57,867 nt of DNA, from contig UQKO01000011.1 in the NCBI GenBank assembly GCA_900541575.1, forward strand, positions 1 through 57,867, in the 5' to 3' direction. Below, in pieces: positions 44,689 to 54,286 of the stretch. The position numbers were made by a program, and so were the translations under genes. Source of the stretch: an uncultured Prevotella sp. (lineage in GTDB: Bacteria; Bacteroidota; Bacteroidia; Bacteroidales; Bacteroidaceae). The notes under the pieces were generated by a model that did no database searches, was not told the origin of the DNA, and saw only the letters and a list, made by a program, of their open reading frames with translations. How positions within the stretch are numbered: the first letter of the stretch is position 1; each line of letters starts with the position of its first letter.

Positions 44689-45453
44689 GATGCTTTGATA
44701 TTAGAAGGTGTGCTTTCTGAACGCAAAGCACGGAAACTATTGCGACTCATGAAAGCCTACCGTCATTTGATGAAAATCTACGATGTGTGTAGCTATCGAG
44801 CATGTGCCACATCAGCCATGCGCGATGCCAAGAACGGCTCCGAAATAATCAAAGAAATTAGCAAGGAAACAGGTATCAACATCGAAATCATCGGCGGAAG
44901 CGAAGAAGCACGCATTATATATAGCAATCATCTAGAATGCATGGCCGACCGACATGGCGCTTATCTTTATGTCGATGTGGGCGGTGGATCTACGGAAATC
45001 AACTTCTTAAAAGAAGGCGAATTGCTTAGTTCCGTTTCTTACAATATCGGAATAGTGCGTTTACTCACAGGCAAGGTACGCGACGATGAATGGATACGGA
45101 TGCAACATGATTTGGAAAAACTTTCCACACTGGCCAAGCAGATCAACATCATTGGTTCGGGTGGAAATATCAACAAGATCTATCGCATGGCTTCTGTAAA
45201 AAATGTGTTGAAGCAGAGTATGCCCGTATCGTCTGTGCGCGAAATATACAATCAGCTCAACACTTTAAGCGTGGAAGAGCGAATGAATCAGTATGCTTTG
45301 AAGCCCGATCGTGCAGATGTGATTGTACCAGCAGCAGAGATTTTCCTGCGTATTGCCGAACTTGTACACGCTGATCATATTTTGGTTCCTGTTATTGGAT
45401 TGGCTGATGGTATCATAGACGAGCTCTATACCATGAGTTTAAACAATAAGTAA
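44689..45453 (+). pseudogene. 5'-truncated Ppx/GppA phosphatase
   Basis: Homology begins at about 44689 (DALILEGVLSERKARKLLRL) and runs to the end: SYRACATSAMRDAKNGSEII near residue 30 of the remnant, YLYVDVGGGSTEINFLKEG near 90, and NIIGSGGNINKIYRM near 170. Family members start with a DIGSNxxR phosphate-binding loop about 55-60 residues earlier; that segment is gone. Upstream open codons run through the GLPGLI promoter and its tandem repeats. So the N-terminal catalytic loop has been replaced by foreign DNA and the protein, if made, should be inactive as an exopolyphosphatase. Confidence 0.8.
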
Positions 45454-45476
45454 GTAAATACACTAAACCACTCGAT

Positions 45477-45523
45477 AAATAACAGGCGTAGTTCCTTATA
45501 TAAGAGAACTACGCCTGTTATTT
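45477..45523. terminator. 18-bp perfect bidirectional terminator
   Basis: AAATAACAGGCGTAGTTC (45477-45494) and GAACTACGCCTGTTATTT (45506-45523) are perfect complements around an 11-nt loop, between converging genes. A/T runs on both sides suit termination in both directions. Confidence 0.92.
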
Positions 45524-45591
45524 ATTTAGAAAGTCTTGAGAGAGTATGACAGAGTAATCTCAAAATCTCTAATTTTTCCTTTACCACCTTA

Positions 45592-48513
45592 TCATTTACA
45601 CAGAAAGCCAAGTATTGCTTGCATAGCGCGATGGCGCACATCGGCTTCTTGAATACATTCAAAAGGGAAACTCATACACAGTGTGCGATAAGTCTTTCCC
45701 TTGAATGCTACGCCAGCCCCCTGACCGTCGGCAAAAGCAAAAGCAGAGAAGGCCTTTCCTGCACTCGGAAGAATGGCATCAGGAGCTAGCGCTGCATAAT
45801 GTTGCGCATTGGGCTCACGATAAATGCGAAATTGCATATTCAGTCCGTTCACTTCATCAGAGGAGCAGATACGCGCAGAGCCATCGTATTTATACTTTAA
45901 TACTTCTTCCGTGAAATCACGTATTTCTTTGCTATTTTGACTATCAGAGCCGATATAGCTTCCACTCAAGAAGAGCGAGCCACCATTCTTTAGATAGCGT
46001 TGCAATTTGTCGCAAAGCGCCGATGTAAAGACGGGATAGGACTTCAAATTATAAGGTAAATCGGCTTGTAAGCCTGCAATATAGTCGATTGCAGCATAAG
46101 GGGTTGCATTGTAAACTGCTGAAGAGAATGCTTCGCTACTTGTAGTGACGAACGAGTAATTCTTAGCTGTGGCAATGGAAAGGCCATGTGCAAAGGAATA
46201 GTCAAAAGTATTTCCTGCAATTTCTTTGCCTACCCATTCATGTCCGGAATAACCAAGACCTGATGTACCTTCATGTCCCATAGACGAACGACTGAATACC
46301 CGCTGCTGACCACTATATGCTGTGGTACGAAGGTAAGGGACGCCTGGATCTAAATCAAGACGGAAACCAAGAGAATCTGCCGTATCTACCCAAGCTGGTC
46401 CGCTCACACGATTAAAGCCATTGACAATGAGTATCCGCTTGGATTCCGCATTCGCACTTCGATATGCCGCCAAAGTCTCTGTGGGAAAACTCTGGCCACC
46501 CGCATTCACGGCAGCCACGCGAAAGCCATATACGCGTCCTGTAGTAAGGGGAATCATGTATTCTGTAACGTTGCCCACATAAAGTCCATTATCGAAATCC
46601 TCATCGTCTACCTTTGTATAGAGCACGTAGCCCGTGGGGTTAGCCGACGTTTCTAGAGAGTCAAGTGTGGGAGACCAAGAAAGTTTTACCCCTGTACCAT
46701 CAGCTGTGAATTCTGAAGAGAAGTTATGAGGAGCCAAGGGCTGAATCTTATAATTCTTGATACCATGTTCGGAATTGACAAAGCGAAGAATGCTCTTGTA
46801 TATAGAGCGAGCAAGAGTGAACTTGAAATTGGGATCATGGCCAAACTTCATATCGGCGAAGTTTTGATGGGATAGCATTTCAAGGATGGAAGAGGGAACG
46901 GCTGGCATACGTGTCTCGGCATAATTGCGATCCCAATGCTCGCGACGTGTCCACGACAAACCAAATGTGCGCGAGACATCTGAAACGACACCTCCTAGAA
47001 GTAACTGAGCAAAATCAGAAGAAGCTTGTCGCGAGAGGCCTGAGACGTAGGAAGTATGACCATCTGCATCCTGCGTGGTAGAGATAGATAGTGAACCATA
47101 AATGCTCCCATCTGTGCGCACTCCAGCATCGCTATGAAGTGCCATTGAGAGTTCAAATGGTACATTTTGTCCACCTTGTCCGGGCACGTATGGGCTTCCC
47201 ATAGCCAAATAATTAAGCATATTACTGCGTACGCGGAGATCATCATTATAGTCGTTAGTGCCTTGCGTGGTATTGACTAATGTATCAGGAATTCCCGACC
47301 ACTGAGCATAGTAACGAGCAGCTTCGAGGTAACAAGGTATACCTGAAGTGCCAGCCTGTCCACGTTCGGTCTGCCCTACTCCACCGCCAAATCGCACTGC
47401 ATCGGCTGTGATTACGCCGCGATAGTCGCTTTGATTACTCAATACTACACGACCTTCAGAACTTATCCCCTTGTCGAATTCGAACGTACCGAGATACACC
47501 CATGTTCCTCCTCCCATTTGCTGATTTACAACGAAGTTGGTTCTTCCACCCTTGTGAATCACGGTATAGTGAGCATCAGGCACAGAGTTTGGGCGTGAGG
47601 CATAACTCACGTAGACAGCATACCGACCAGACTCCGGAATACGTGGCATCCAAGTGGCACTAGAGAGTTTCGTACGACGATTCACTGCATTCGTCATACG
47701 GTACGTTCCCTCCCGAAAGGGATGCACTTGATCGTTAATCAGCGTAGAAGGTGAGGCAAATCCTACTGAATCGGGAGAAGAAATCCAAAGTCCATCGGAT
47801 TGTGACATTTCTGAGTATTGGCCTTGCCGGGTGGGAGTATCATTATCTATTACAGCCATGAAAGTCTGATAATCGCGCTCACGTGGACATGCTAACACTG
47901 CTCCTGCATTCTCAAGCATGGGGAAAAGATAAGGATATACGAACGACTGCGTGAAAATGTCTTCCGTGGTACAAAAGAGATAGGGTCTCTGCCATTGCCA
48001 TGCTCCTTCTTTATAATAGCGACCATGACTCGGCCAAATGAAGAGATGGCGATTTTGCAACCCTTCTGTAACTTTATAAGCCCTCGAAGTATTCTCCACC
48101 CAGGGTCTGCCTTGATAGTTGATTCGTCCCCAGAGCCTAGTCTCATCTTGTCCACCTGTACGAAGAAGATTCGGAATGAGATCTTCTATGAGTTGATGCT
48201 TCTTATTATACAAAGCCAGGTGGTACGTGTTGTAGGGTGCTGGCAATCGACGTTGAATATCAGCATAGATTGATGTGACAACTTGTGGAGTAAAGGGTTG
48301 CGAACAAAATGGCTCGTTGGCATAGATGCGTACCTCACGAAGGACTTCGTCGATACGGACAGAATCAAGTCCCATGCGATCGCGTGGCTGATACCCTATA
48401 AGCGAATATGAGCGAATATAACCATTCACCACATCGTGAACCGAACTCGTCTGCGCCCTCATGGGCAATACTAGCATCGAAGCAAAGAGGAGCAGAACAA
48501 ATAGATGTTTCAT
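45592..48513 (-). CDS. secreted golvesin-domain/amidase-like multi-domain protein
   Basis: 973 aa. Signal peptide (MKHLFVLLLFASMLVLPMRA). Around residues 330-450 lies a golvesin C-terminal-like beta domain (RYAVYVSYASRPNSVPDAHY, TWVYLGTFEFDKG, GVITADAVRFGGG). From about 455 to 640 there is an N-acetylmuramoyl-L-alanine-amidase-like region interleaved with it (LSMALHSDAG, PSSILEMLSHQNFADMKFG). A fibronectin type III domain spans about 660-740, and a C-terminal region with NGGSLFLSGSYIGSD resembles a glutamine-amidotransferase-like fold. Similar proteins are often labelled xanthan lyase. Probably acts on peptidoglycan or surface polymer in the periplasm or outside. Confidence 0.8.
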   Translation of the reverse strand: MKHLFVLLLFASMLVLPMRAQTSSVHDVVNGYIRSYSLIGYQPRDRMGLDSVRIDEVLREVRIYANEPFCSQPFTPQVVTSIYADIQRRLPAPYNTYHLALYNKKHQLIEDLIPNLLRTGGQDETRLWGRINYQGRPWVENTSRAYKVTEGLQNRHLFIWPSHGRYYKEGAWQWQRPYLFCTTEDIFTQSFVYPYLFPMLENAGAVLACPRERDYQTFMAVIDNDTPTRQGQYSEMSQSDGLWISSPDSVGFASPSTLINDQVHPFREGTYRMTNAVNRRTKLSSATWMPRIPESGRYAVYVSYASRPNSVPDAHYTVIHKGGRTNFVVNQQMGGGTWVYLGTFEFDKGISSEGRVVLSNQSDYRGVITADAVRFGGGVGQTERGQAGTSGIPCYLEAARYYAQWSGIPDTLVNTTQGTNDYNDDLRVRSNMLNYLAMGSPYVPGQGGQNVPFELSMALHSDAGVRTDGSIYGSLSISTTQDADGHTSYVSGLSRQASSDFAQLLLGGVVSDVSRTFGLSWTRREHWDRNYAETRMPAVPSSILEMLSHQNFADMKFGHDPNFKFTLARSIYKSILRFVNSEHGIKNYKIQPLAPHNFSSEFTADGTGVKLSWSPTLDSLETSANPTGYVLYTKVDDEDFDNGLYVGNVTEYMIPLTTGRVYGFRVAAVNAGGQSFPTETLAAYRSANAESKRILIVNGFNRVSGPAWVDTADSLGFRLDLDPGVPYLRTTAYSGQQRVFSRSSMGHEGTSGLGYSGHEWVGKEIAGNTFDYSFAHGLSIATAKNYSFVTTSSEAFSSAVYNATPYAAIDYIAGLQADLPYNLKSYPVFTSALCDKLQRYLKNGGSLFLSGSYIGSDSQNSKEIRDFTEEVLKYKYDGSARICSSDEVNGLNMQFRIYREPNAQHYAALAPDAILPSAGKAFSAFAFADGQGAGVAFKGKTYRTLCMSFPFECIQEADVRHRAMQAILGFLCK

Positions 48514-48592
48514 GTTTTACAATTCTGATTGTAAATGGTAAAGTGGAAACATGTATGAACTATAAAAGATTATCCACGAATCCAATGAAGAA

Positions 48593-48704
48593 ATGTGCAG
48601 ATACACAGATGGAAAAGCGAAACAGCATCTTTCTGCACGACATTTTCCACGAGGAAAGCTCTACAGAGGGAGATCTATCGCTGTGCATCTGCATATCTGC
48701 ACAT
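48593..48704. repeat. long inverted repeat beside valS
   Basis: ATGTGCAGATA (48593-48603) and TATCTGCACAT (48694-48704) are perfect 11-bp complements, and inner segments (ACACAGATG, GTGCATCTG) also pair in part. It lies just after valS on the minus strand, between it and the golvesin/amidase gene, and may act as a 3' structure. Its arms resemble the ATGTGCATCTGTG segment of copy A of the dispersed repeat. Confidence 0.5.
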
Positions 48705-48731
48705 ATTTACGTTTGTGTATTATCGATTGAC

Positions 48732-51416
48732 TTACTTCTTAAGCGACTCAATCGTTTCCTTCAGCGTAGCGATTTTGCTCTCGGCATCGCTTTGCTTCTT
48801 ACGTTCGAGCTCCACCACGGCAGCAGGAGCATTGCTAACGAAACGTTCGTTAGAAAGCTTCTTCTTTACCCCTACGAGGAAACCTTCCAAATGCTTGAGT
48901 TCGGCTTCGGCCTTGGCGAGTTCTGCTTCCACATCAATAAGGCCACCTAAAGGAACGGCATATTCTGTGGTTCCTACCATGAACGAACTGACTCCATCAC
49001 CTTTAGTTGCAATGACTTCCACACCGCTGACGTTAGCCATCTTTGTGATAAGGCAATCATAAGTGGCAATGGGATCGGTACCAATCACCTGAAGTCCGAG
49101 AAGTTCGCGTGGAGAGATATTCTTTGTGTTGCGAATGGCACGCACACCTGCCACTACGTTCTTCATATGTTCCACCTGTGCGAGAATGGTCTCGTCGGCA
49201 GACTGAGGAGCAGCGATGGTCTGCGGGCTTATCATAATACTTTCTCCTGGCTTGCGGTCGGTCAAGTGCTGCCACAACTCCTCAGTGATGAAAGGCATAA
49301 AGGGATGAAGCAGATGAAGCAAATGGTTGAATGCTTCGAGCACAGCTGCATAAGTTTTTCCGTCAATGGGCGAACCATAAGCAGGTTTTACCATTTCGAG
49401 GAACCAACTTGAAAATTCATCCCAGAAAAGATGATATACCTCCATTAAGGCTTCACTAAGACGATATTTCGAGTACAGATCGGCCATTTCGGCAGCACTC
49501 TGACGCAGTTTAGCTGAGAACCATTCAACGGCTAGGCGAGCTGTCTCAGGCTGTACTGCATCTGCATCAACCTGCCACCCTTGTACAAGACGGAATGCAT
49601 TCCATATCTTATTGCAAAAGTTGCGACCTTGCTCACAAAGGGATTCATCGAATAATATATCATTGCCTGCGGGAGCCGCCAACATCATACCCATACGCAC
49701 GCCATCGGCTCCGAATCGATCAATGAGATCAAGCGGATCGGGAGAGTTGCCAAGCGACTTCGACATTTTACGACCTAATTTGTCGCGTACGATACCTGTG
49801 AAATATACATTCTTAAATGGCATCTTGCCCGTGAACTCATAGCCAGCCATAATCATGCGAGCCACCCAGAAGAAGATAATATCTGGACCTGTCACAAGGT
49901 CGCTTGTAGGATAGTAATATTGGAACTCCTCATTGTCAGGATTCATAATTCCATCGAAGAGAGAAATAGGCCAAAGCCACGATGAGAACCATGTATCGAG
50001 TGCGTCTTCGTCTTGACGCAAATCGGCTGCAGTAAGTTCCTTGTTGCCACTCTTCTCCTGTGCCATTTTTACGGCTTCCTCAATGGTTTCTGCCACTACA
50101 TAGCCACCTTCAGGCAGATAGTAGGCCGGAATACGATGTCCCCACCAAAGCTGACGTGAAATGCACCAATCCTTGATATTCTCAAGCCAATGACGATAAG
50201 TGTTCTTATATTTTGTGGGGTAGAACTTAATTTCGTCGTTCATTACGGGGGGCAATGCCAAGTCTGCAAAATGTTGCATCTTGAGGAACCATTGCATAGA
50301 AAGTTTTGGCTCAATGGGTACTCCTGTACGCTCTGAACATCCGATCTTGTTGTCGTAATCCTCAATCTTTTCCATGAGGCCTGCTTGCTGGAGGTCTACG
50401 GCGATTTGCTTACGCACAGCAAAACGTTCCTGTCCGACATACATGCCAGCAGCCTCAGAGATAGTGGCGTCGTCATTAAATATGTCTATGGCTTGCAAGT
50501 TATACTTTTCGCCAAGCATATAGTCGTTTACATCGTGAGCGGGTGTTACCTTCAAACATCCCGTACCAAAATCGATATCAACGTATTCATCTTCTATTAC
50601 AGGAATGACGCGACCTACGAGAGGAACGATTACCTTTTTTCCACGAAGCCAATGATTCTTGGGATCGTTGGGATTGATACACATGGCTACATCGCCCATA
50701 ATTGTTTCCGGACGTGTGGTAGCCACCACAGCATAGCGTCCTTTTTCGTCTTGGTGAATTACCTCACCTTCTTCTCCTGTAGCACCCGTGCCGTCGTCTT
50801 CGTTCACGTAGTACTTCATGTAGTAGAGCTTGGTATGTTCTTCCTTATATACTACCTCCTCGTCAGAAAGGGCAGTCTTAGCCTTGGGATCCCAATTGAC
50901 CATGCGTACGCCACGATAGATGAGTCCCTTACGATAGAGGTCAACGAACACGTGGATTACACTCTTTGAACGTTCTTCGTCCATAGTAAAAGCTGTACGA
51001 TCCCAGTCGCATGATGCTCCCACTCGACGTAACTGCTTGAGGATAATCCCGCCGTGTTCTTCCGTCCACGCCCAAGCGTGCTTGAGAAATTCATCACGGG
51101 TGAGATCAGTCTTTTTAATACCCTGTTCGGCTAGACGATTCACCACTTTAGCTTCTGTTGCAATAGAAGCGTGGTCAGTTCCAGGCACCCAACAAGCGTT
51201 CTTGCCCTCCATGCGTGCATGGCGCACGAGGATGTCTTGAATCGTTTCGTTAAGCATATGTCCCATATGCAACACACCCGTTACGTTGGGGGGAGGAATC
51301 ACCACAGTATAAGGTTTGCGTCCATCGGGCTTGGAGGAGAAAAGGTGGTTGTCAGTCCAATACTGATACCATTTTCCTTCCACCTCTTCGGGATTGTAAG
51401 TCTTTGCTAATTCCAT
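48732..51416 (-). CDS. valS: valine-tRNA ligase
   Basis: 894 aa, class I synthetase. HIGH-type motif PPNVTGVLHMGHMLNE near residue 38, editing (CP1) domain with ATTRPETIMGDVAM near 235 and GTGCLKVTPAHD near 290, KMSKS motif GRKMSKSLGNSPDP near 555, and the C-terminal coiled-coil arm LAKAEAELKHLEGFLVGVKK near 840. It follows the PorT-like gene by 10 nt and is probably cotranscribed. Confidence 0.97.
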   Translation of the reverse strand: MELAKTYNPEEVEGKWYQYWTDNHLFSSKPDGRKPYTVVIPPPNVTGVLHMGHMLNETIQDILVRHARMEGKNACWVPGTDHASIATEAKVVNRLAEQGIKKTDLTRDEFLKHAWAWTEEHGGIILKQLRRVGASCDWDRTAFTMDEERSKSVIHVFVDLYRKGLIYRGVRMVNWDPKAKTALSDEEVVYKEEHTKLYYMKYYVNEDDGTGATGEEGEVIHQDEKGRYAVVATTRPETIMGDVAMCINPNDPKNHWLRGKKVIVPLVGRVIPVIEDEYVDIDFGTGCLKVTPAHDVNDYMLGEKYNLQAIDIFNDDATISEAAGMYVGQERFAVRKQIAVDLQQAGLMEKIEDYDNKIGCSERTGVPIEPKLSMQWFLKMQHFADLALPPVMNDEIKFYPTKYKNTYRHWLENIKDWCISRQLWWGHRIPAYYLPEGGYVVAETIEEAVKMAQEKSGNKELTAADLRQDEDALDTWFSSWLWPISLFDGIMNPDNEEFQYYYPTSDLVTGPDIIFFWVARMIMAGYEFTGKMPFKNVYFTGIVRDKLGRKMSKSLGNSPDPLDLIDRFGADGVRMGMMLAAPAGNDILFDESLCEQGRNFCNKIWNAFRLVQGWQVDADAVQPETARLAVEWFSAKLRQSAAEMADLYSKYRLSEALMEVYHLFWDEFSSWFLEMVKPAYGSPIDGKTYAAVLEAFNHLLHLLHPFMPFITEELWQHLTDRKPGESIMISPQTIAAPQSADETILAQVEHMKNVVAGVRAIRNTKNISPRELLGLQVIGTDPIATYDCLITKMANVSGVEVIATKGDGVSSFMVGTTEYAVPLGGLIDVEAELAKAEAELKHLEGFLVGVKKKLSNERFVSNAPAAVVELERKKQSDAESKIATLKETIESLKK

Positions 51417-51426
51417 TCTATTTTGA

Positions 51427-52170
51427 TTATTTCTTTATATCAATGAGATAAGTCACTTTGACTATAATTGTTCCGTTATTGGAACGACTGAAAGTATCTT
51501 TCTTTGAATTCTTGTATATATCGGAGAGACCATAATAATAGCGTCCCTCTAGCAGGAAATGACCAGCCTTGGTGGTGAGTTCTATGCCTGCTCCAGCCGT
51601 AATTCCATAATCGAACTTGTGCTGAATGGGCATACCATACTGTATATACATACCATTCGGGCGATCAGGATTCCCGTCGGCATTAAGCGTAAAGTTGCTT
51701 TGTGATACATTTTCTCTGAGGCAATAGCCTAACTGTGGACCAGCGAGCACATACCCCATCAGACCTTGTTTCTCTCGTCCCCAACCCAATCGAGCGAGAA
51801 CAGGAAGTTGCAAATAATGCTGATTGCGCTGATAGGTATCGGGAAGCGGTTCGGAGTTGGCATTGAGAATATTTTCGCGCCAACCGAGGATAGCATAGTT
51901 TAGTTCGAGTTGTAAGGCGCAATAAGCCTTAAAATATCGTTCGCTCGTGAATCGTGCTACGAGACCTACGGTAGGTCCATTATGCAACTTTTGCTTTATA
52001 GTAGGATCGAATCCTACGCGGTTCATATCCATGCCTGCTGAAAAACCTATACATATATTATGCCTAGGTTCACCTACCTGTGCTTGCATAATTTGCGGAT
52101 GAAGAAGCAAAATAGTTACACAGACGACAATACGTCGTATAAGACGAAATGGGTTCCTACTGAATCGCAT
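51427..52170 (-). CDS. outer-membrane beta-barrel protein, PorT-like
   Basis: 247 aa. Signal peptide up to about residue 30 (ending QIMQAQ). The repeating beta strands GPTVGLVARFTSERYFKAYC, LQLPVLARLGWGREK, YVLAGPQLGYCLRE, and YGITAGAGIELTTKAGHFLL are typical of small 8-stranded PorT-family barrels in Bacteroidetes. The gene lies directly upstream of valS. PorT itself belongs to type IX secretion, but this one-copy call does not prove a secretion role. Confidence 0.8.
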   Translation of the reverse strand: MRFSRNPFRLIRRIVVCVTILLLHPQIMQAQVGEPRHNICIGFSAGMDMNRVGFDPTIKQKLHNGPTVGLVARFTSERYFKAYCALQLELNYAILGWRENILNANSEPLPDTYQRNQHYLQLPVLARLGWGREKQGLMGYVLAGPQLGYCLRENVSQSNFTLNADGNPDRPNGMYIQYGMPIQHKFDYGITAGAGIELTTKAGHFLLEGRYYYGLSDIYKNSKKDTFSRSNNGTIIVKVTYLIDIKK

Positions 52171-52327
52171 ATCTTTCTATTTTAGTTAACTAGGCGAGCT
52201 TACGAATGAATGATTAAACGTTTTATACTCGTTATTTTATCCAACTGAATATGTGTACATAATCAACAAGTATAGGGGCCTTTGGCCGAATTGTTTACTC
52301 GTCAGCTAGTCGTCAGGAGAGATGTTT

Positions 52328-53980
52328 TTATTGAGCAGAAATCTTGACGATACTCATATCCTTCTTAAAGTGTATGAGCCACATACTTCTACATACGTAG
52401 CCTCCGCCCGTTCCTACCGTAATAAATCGAGGCTCGGTCTGCAGCATTGGTTGAGCAGCAATGGATCCTTCTACAGGATTTTGCGTATTGAAATCACGGC
52501 CATACGTGGCCAATCCACCAAAGAATCCACGAGCAAGGTCATATCCTAGAGGAGCCATGCGGGGGTTGCAATCGACCAAGGGTGCTTGAAACGACTGTGT
52601 ATATTGTTCTTGAAAATTCTTTGCTGCAACAGTGTAAGGGTAGTAGAAGTTGCTGGTCATCACATAAGTATCAACCGAATGCATTTTCAGTTTTTCTTGG
52701 GAATCAGCCTGGCGTAACCAAGCGTCGTAGCCAAGGAGTGAGAATTGTGCTTCGGGCAGACTTTGCTGCAATGTGCTTATAGTAGCGAGCATGCGCTTCA
52801 TGGTCTCGGCATTATCATCGTCGGGGACAAGAATAAAAGCACCTTTTTTCTTTCCTGAGAGAGCGAGGGATACCTGCTGTGCGGTGGATGATTGTGCAAG
52901 GCTTGTGATAGCGTAGCCAGCACTGCTAGCTCGCTGCTGAAGTTCTTCCACAAACGATCGTTTGTTGCCACTCGCACTATGCAGTAAGATAAGTTGCGTC
53001 TGCTTTTTAAAATTCTTCATAAAAAGATCAACTGCAAGTGACTTCTCATACTGAGCAGGTGTATTGACTACAAACACCTCAGGACGATAGTCTACTTGCG
53101 GCACTTTCGATGAGAAGGGAACAACAACCTTGGTTTGCTTGTTCGAAACGGCCGTTACATCAGTGAAATGGGATGGGTAAAGTGGACCGATAATTACATC
53201 AGGCTTTAAGGCTGTAGCTTCGGCCATGATTTGTGCTACACTATGTTCGGGAGCTGGTTCGTTATAAGCCGATACATCAAAATGCATGCCTTTTTGCTTC
53301 ATCTCGTTGATGCCCATAAGCAATCCGCGATAGAACTCAACACTGCGTTCATTCTCTACATTGTTGCCCACGAGCGGCAGAATCACTGCTACACGGATCG
53401 ACGTAAGACCTGCATACTGAGGCGCTTTCACCACTTTTTTTACAGGGATACGCAAAATCACACCTTTCTTGAGTTGATACCCCTCTTGCTTCATTTCTGG
53501 ATTGGCATCCATAAGTTCATCTACAGTAATATTGTTGGCCTTAGCCAGGCTGTAGGCGGTATCCTTTTTCTTTACCTTATATTCTTTATAAGTCAGTTTG
53601 GGCTGCGAAATCTGAGGTTTCACTTCCACCTCTTTATAAGCCACAGCGGGCTGTTCAGCCTTCTGCTTAGCAACTTCTGCGGCAGCTTTTTGAGCGGCAA
53701 CTCGCTGAGCCATAGTCGGAGCGGGCTCTGCACCTCCAGGAACAAAAGGCACATTTATCACCTGACCAGACTGTACATAGTCGGGCTGTAGCCCAGGATT
53801 AAGACTGAGCAAATGGTCAAGGGTGGTCTTATGGCGATGAGCTATTCCTAACACTGTCTCGCCCATCTGTACGGTATATTTCACCGTTTTCTTCACAGGC
53901 TTTTGAGCATGGCCAGAAAGAGGTAGAACGCTGAGGCCCAAACTCAGACAGGCTATATGAAAAATTGCGAAAAGCTTCAC
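52328..53980 (-). CDS. LysM and periplasmic-binding-fold protein
   Basis: 550 aa. Signal peptide (MKLFAIFHIACLSLGLSVLP). First LysM about 33-80 (YTVQMGETVLGIAHRHKTTL, LNPGLQPDYVQSGQVINVPF); second LysM about 132-178 (YKVKKKDTAYSLAKANNITV, ILRIPV). From about 190 a type I periplasmic-binding-like domain follows: RVAVILPLVGNNVENERSVE, VIIGPLYPSHFT, PAQYEKSLAVDLF and FSLLGYDAWLRQ. It likely binds cell wall and a small ligand. Divergent from the 54287 gene. Confidence 0.88.
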   Translation of the reverse strand: MKLFAIFHIACLSLGLSVLPLSGHAQKPVKKTVKYTVQMGETVLGIAHRHKTTLDHLLSLNPGLQPDYVQSGQVINVPFVPGGAEPAPTMAQRVAAQKAAAEVAKQKAEQPAVAYKEVEVKPQISQPKLTYKEYKVKKKDTAYSLAKANNITVDELMDANPEMKQEGYQLKKGVILRIPVKKVVKAPQYAGLTSIRVAVILPLVGNNVENERSVEFYRGLLMGINEMKQKGMHFDVSAYNEPAPEHSVAQIMAEATALKPDVIIGPLYPSHFTDVTAVSNKQTKVVVPFSSKVPQVDYRPEVFVVNTPAQYEKSLAVDLFMKNFKKQTQLILLHSASGNKRSFVEELQQRASSAGYAITSLAQSSTAQQVSLALSGKKKGAFILVPDDDNAETMKRMLATISTLQQSLPEAQFSLLGYDAWLRQADSQEKLKMHSVDTYVMTSNFYYPYTVAAKNFQEQYTQSFQAPLVDCNPRMAPLGYDLARGFFGGLATYGRDFNTQNPVEGSIAAQPMLQTEPRFITVGTGGGYVCRSMWLIHFKKDMSIVKISAQ

Positions 53981-54021
53981 TTTTACTTCGTTTTTAGGGT
54001 CTATTTTCCGTTGTTTGGATG

Positions 54022-54080
54022 CAAAATTACATAAAAGATAGCATTCTAAGCTTTACTTCTGAAAGAAAATCGTACTTTTG
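54022..54080. promoter_or_regulatory. divergent -7 elements
   Basis: TAATTTTG on the minus strand (54029-54022) serves the LysM gene. TACTTTTG on the plus strand (54073-54080) can serve the 54287 gene and would give a leader of about 200 nt. Neither has a perfect -33. Confidence 0.55.
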
Positions 54081-54286
54081 AACTTGTAATAGGTTTCGAG
54101 CTATCCCTATCATCCATTGGATAGATACAAAACTTTAAATCCTAGTTTGGTTTAGTCGTCCCTTTTAGACTAGAACTAATTGAATTTTAGTTTGACATAA
54201 AATAGCTACGATTCATCATAATTTGAGCAAAAGCTTGAATAAACTATATCTGAAATATAAATTAAGAATACTACACGTAAATAGCT

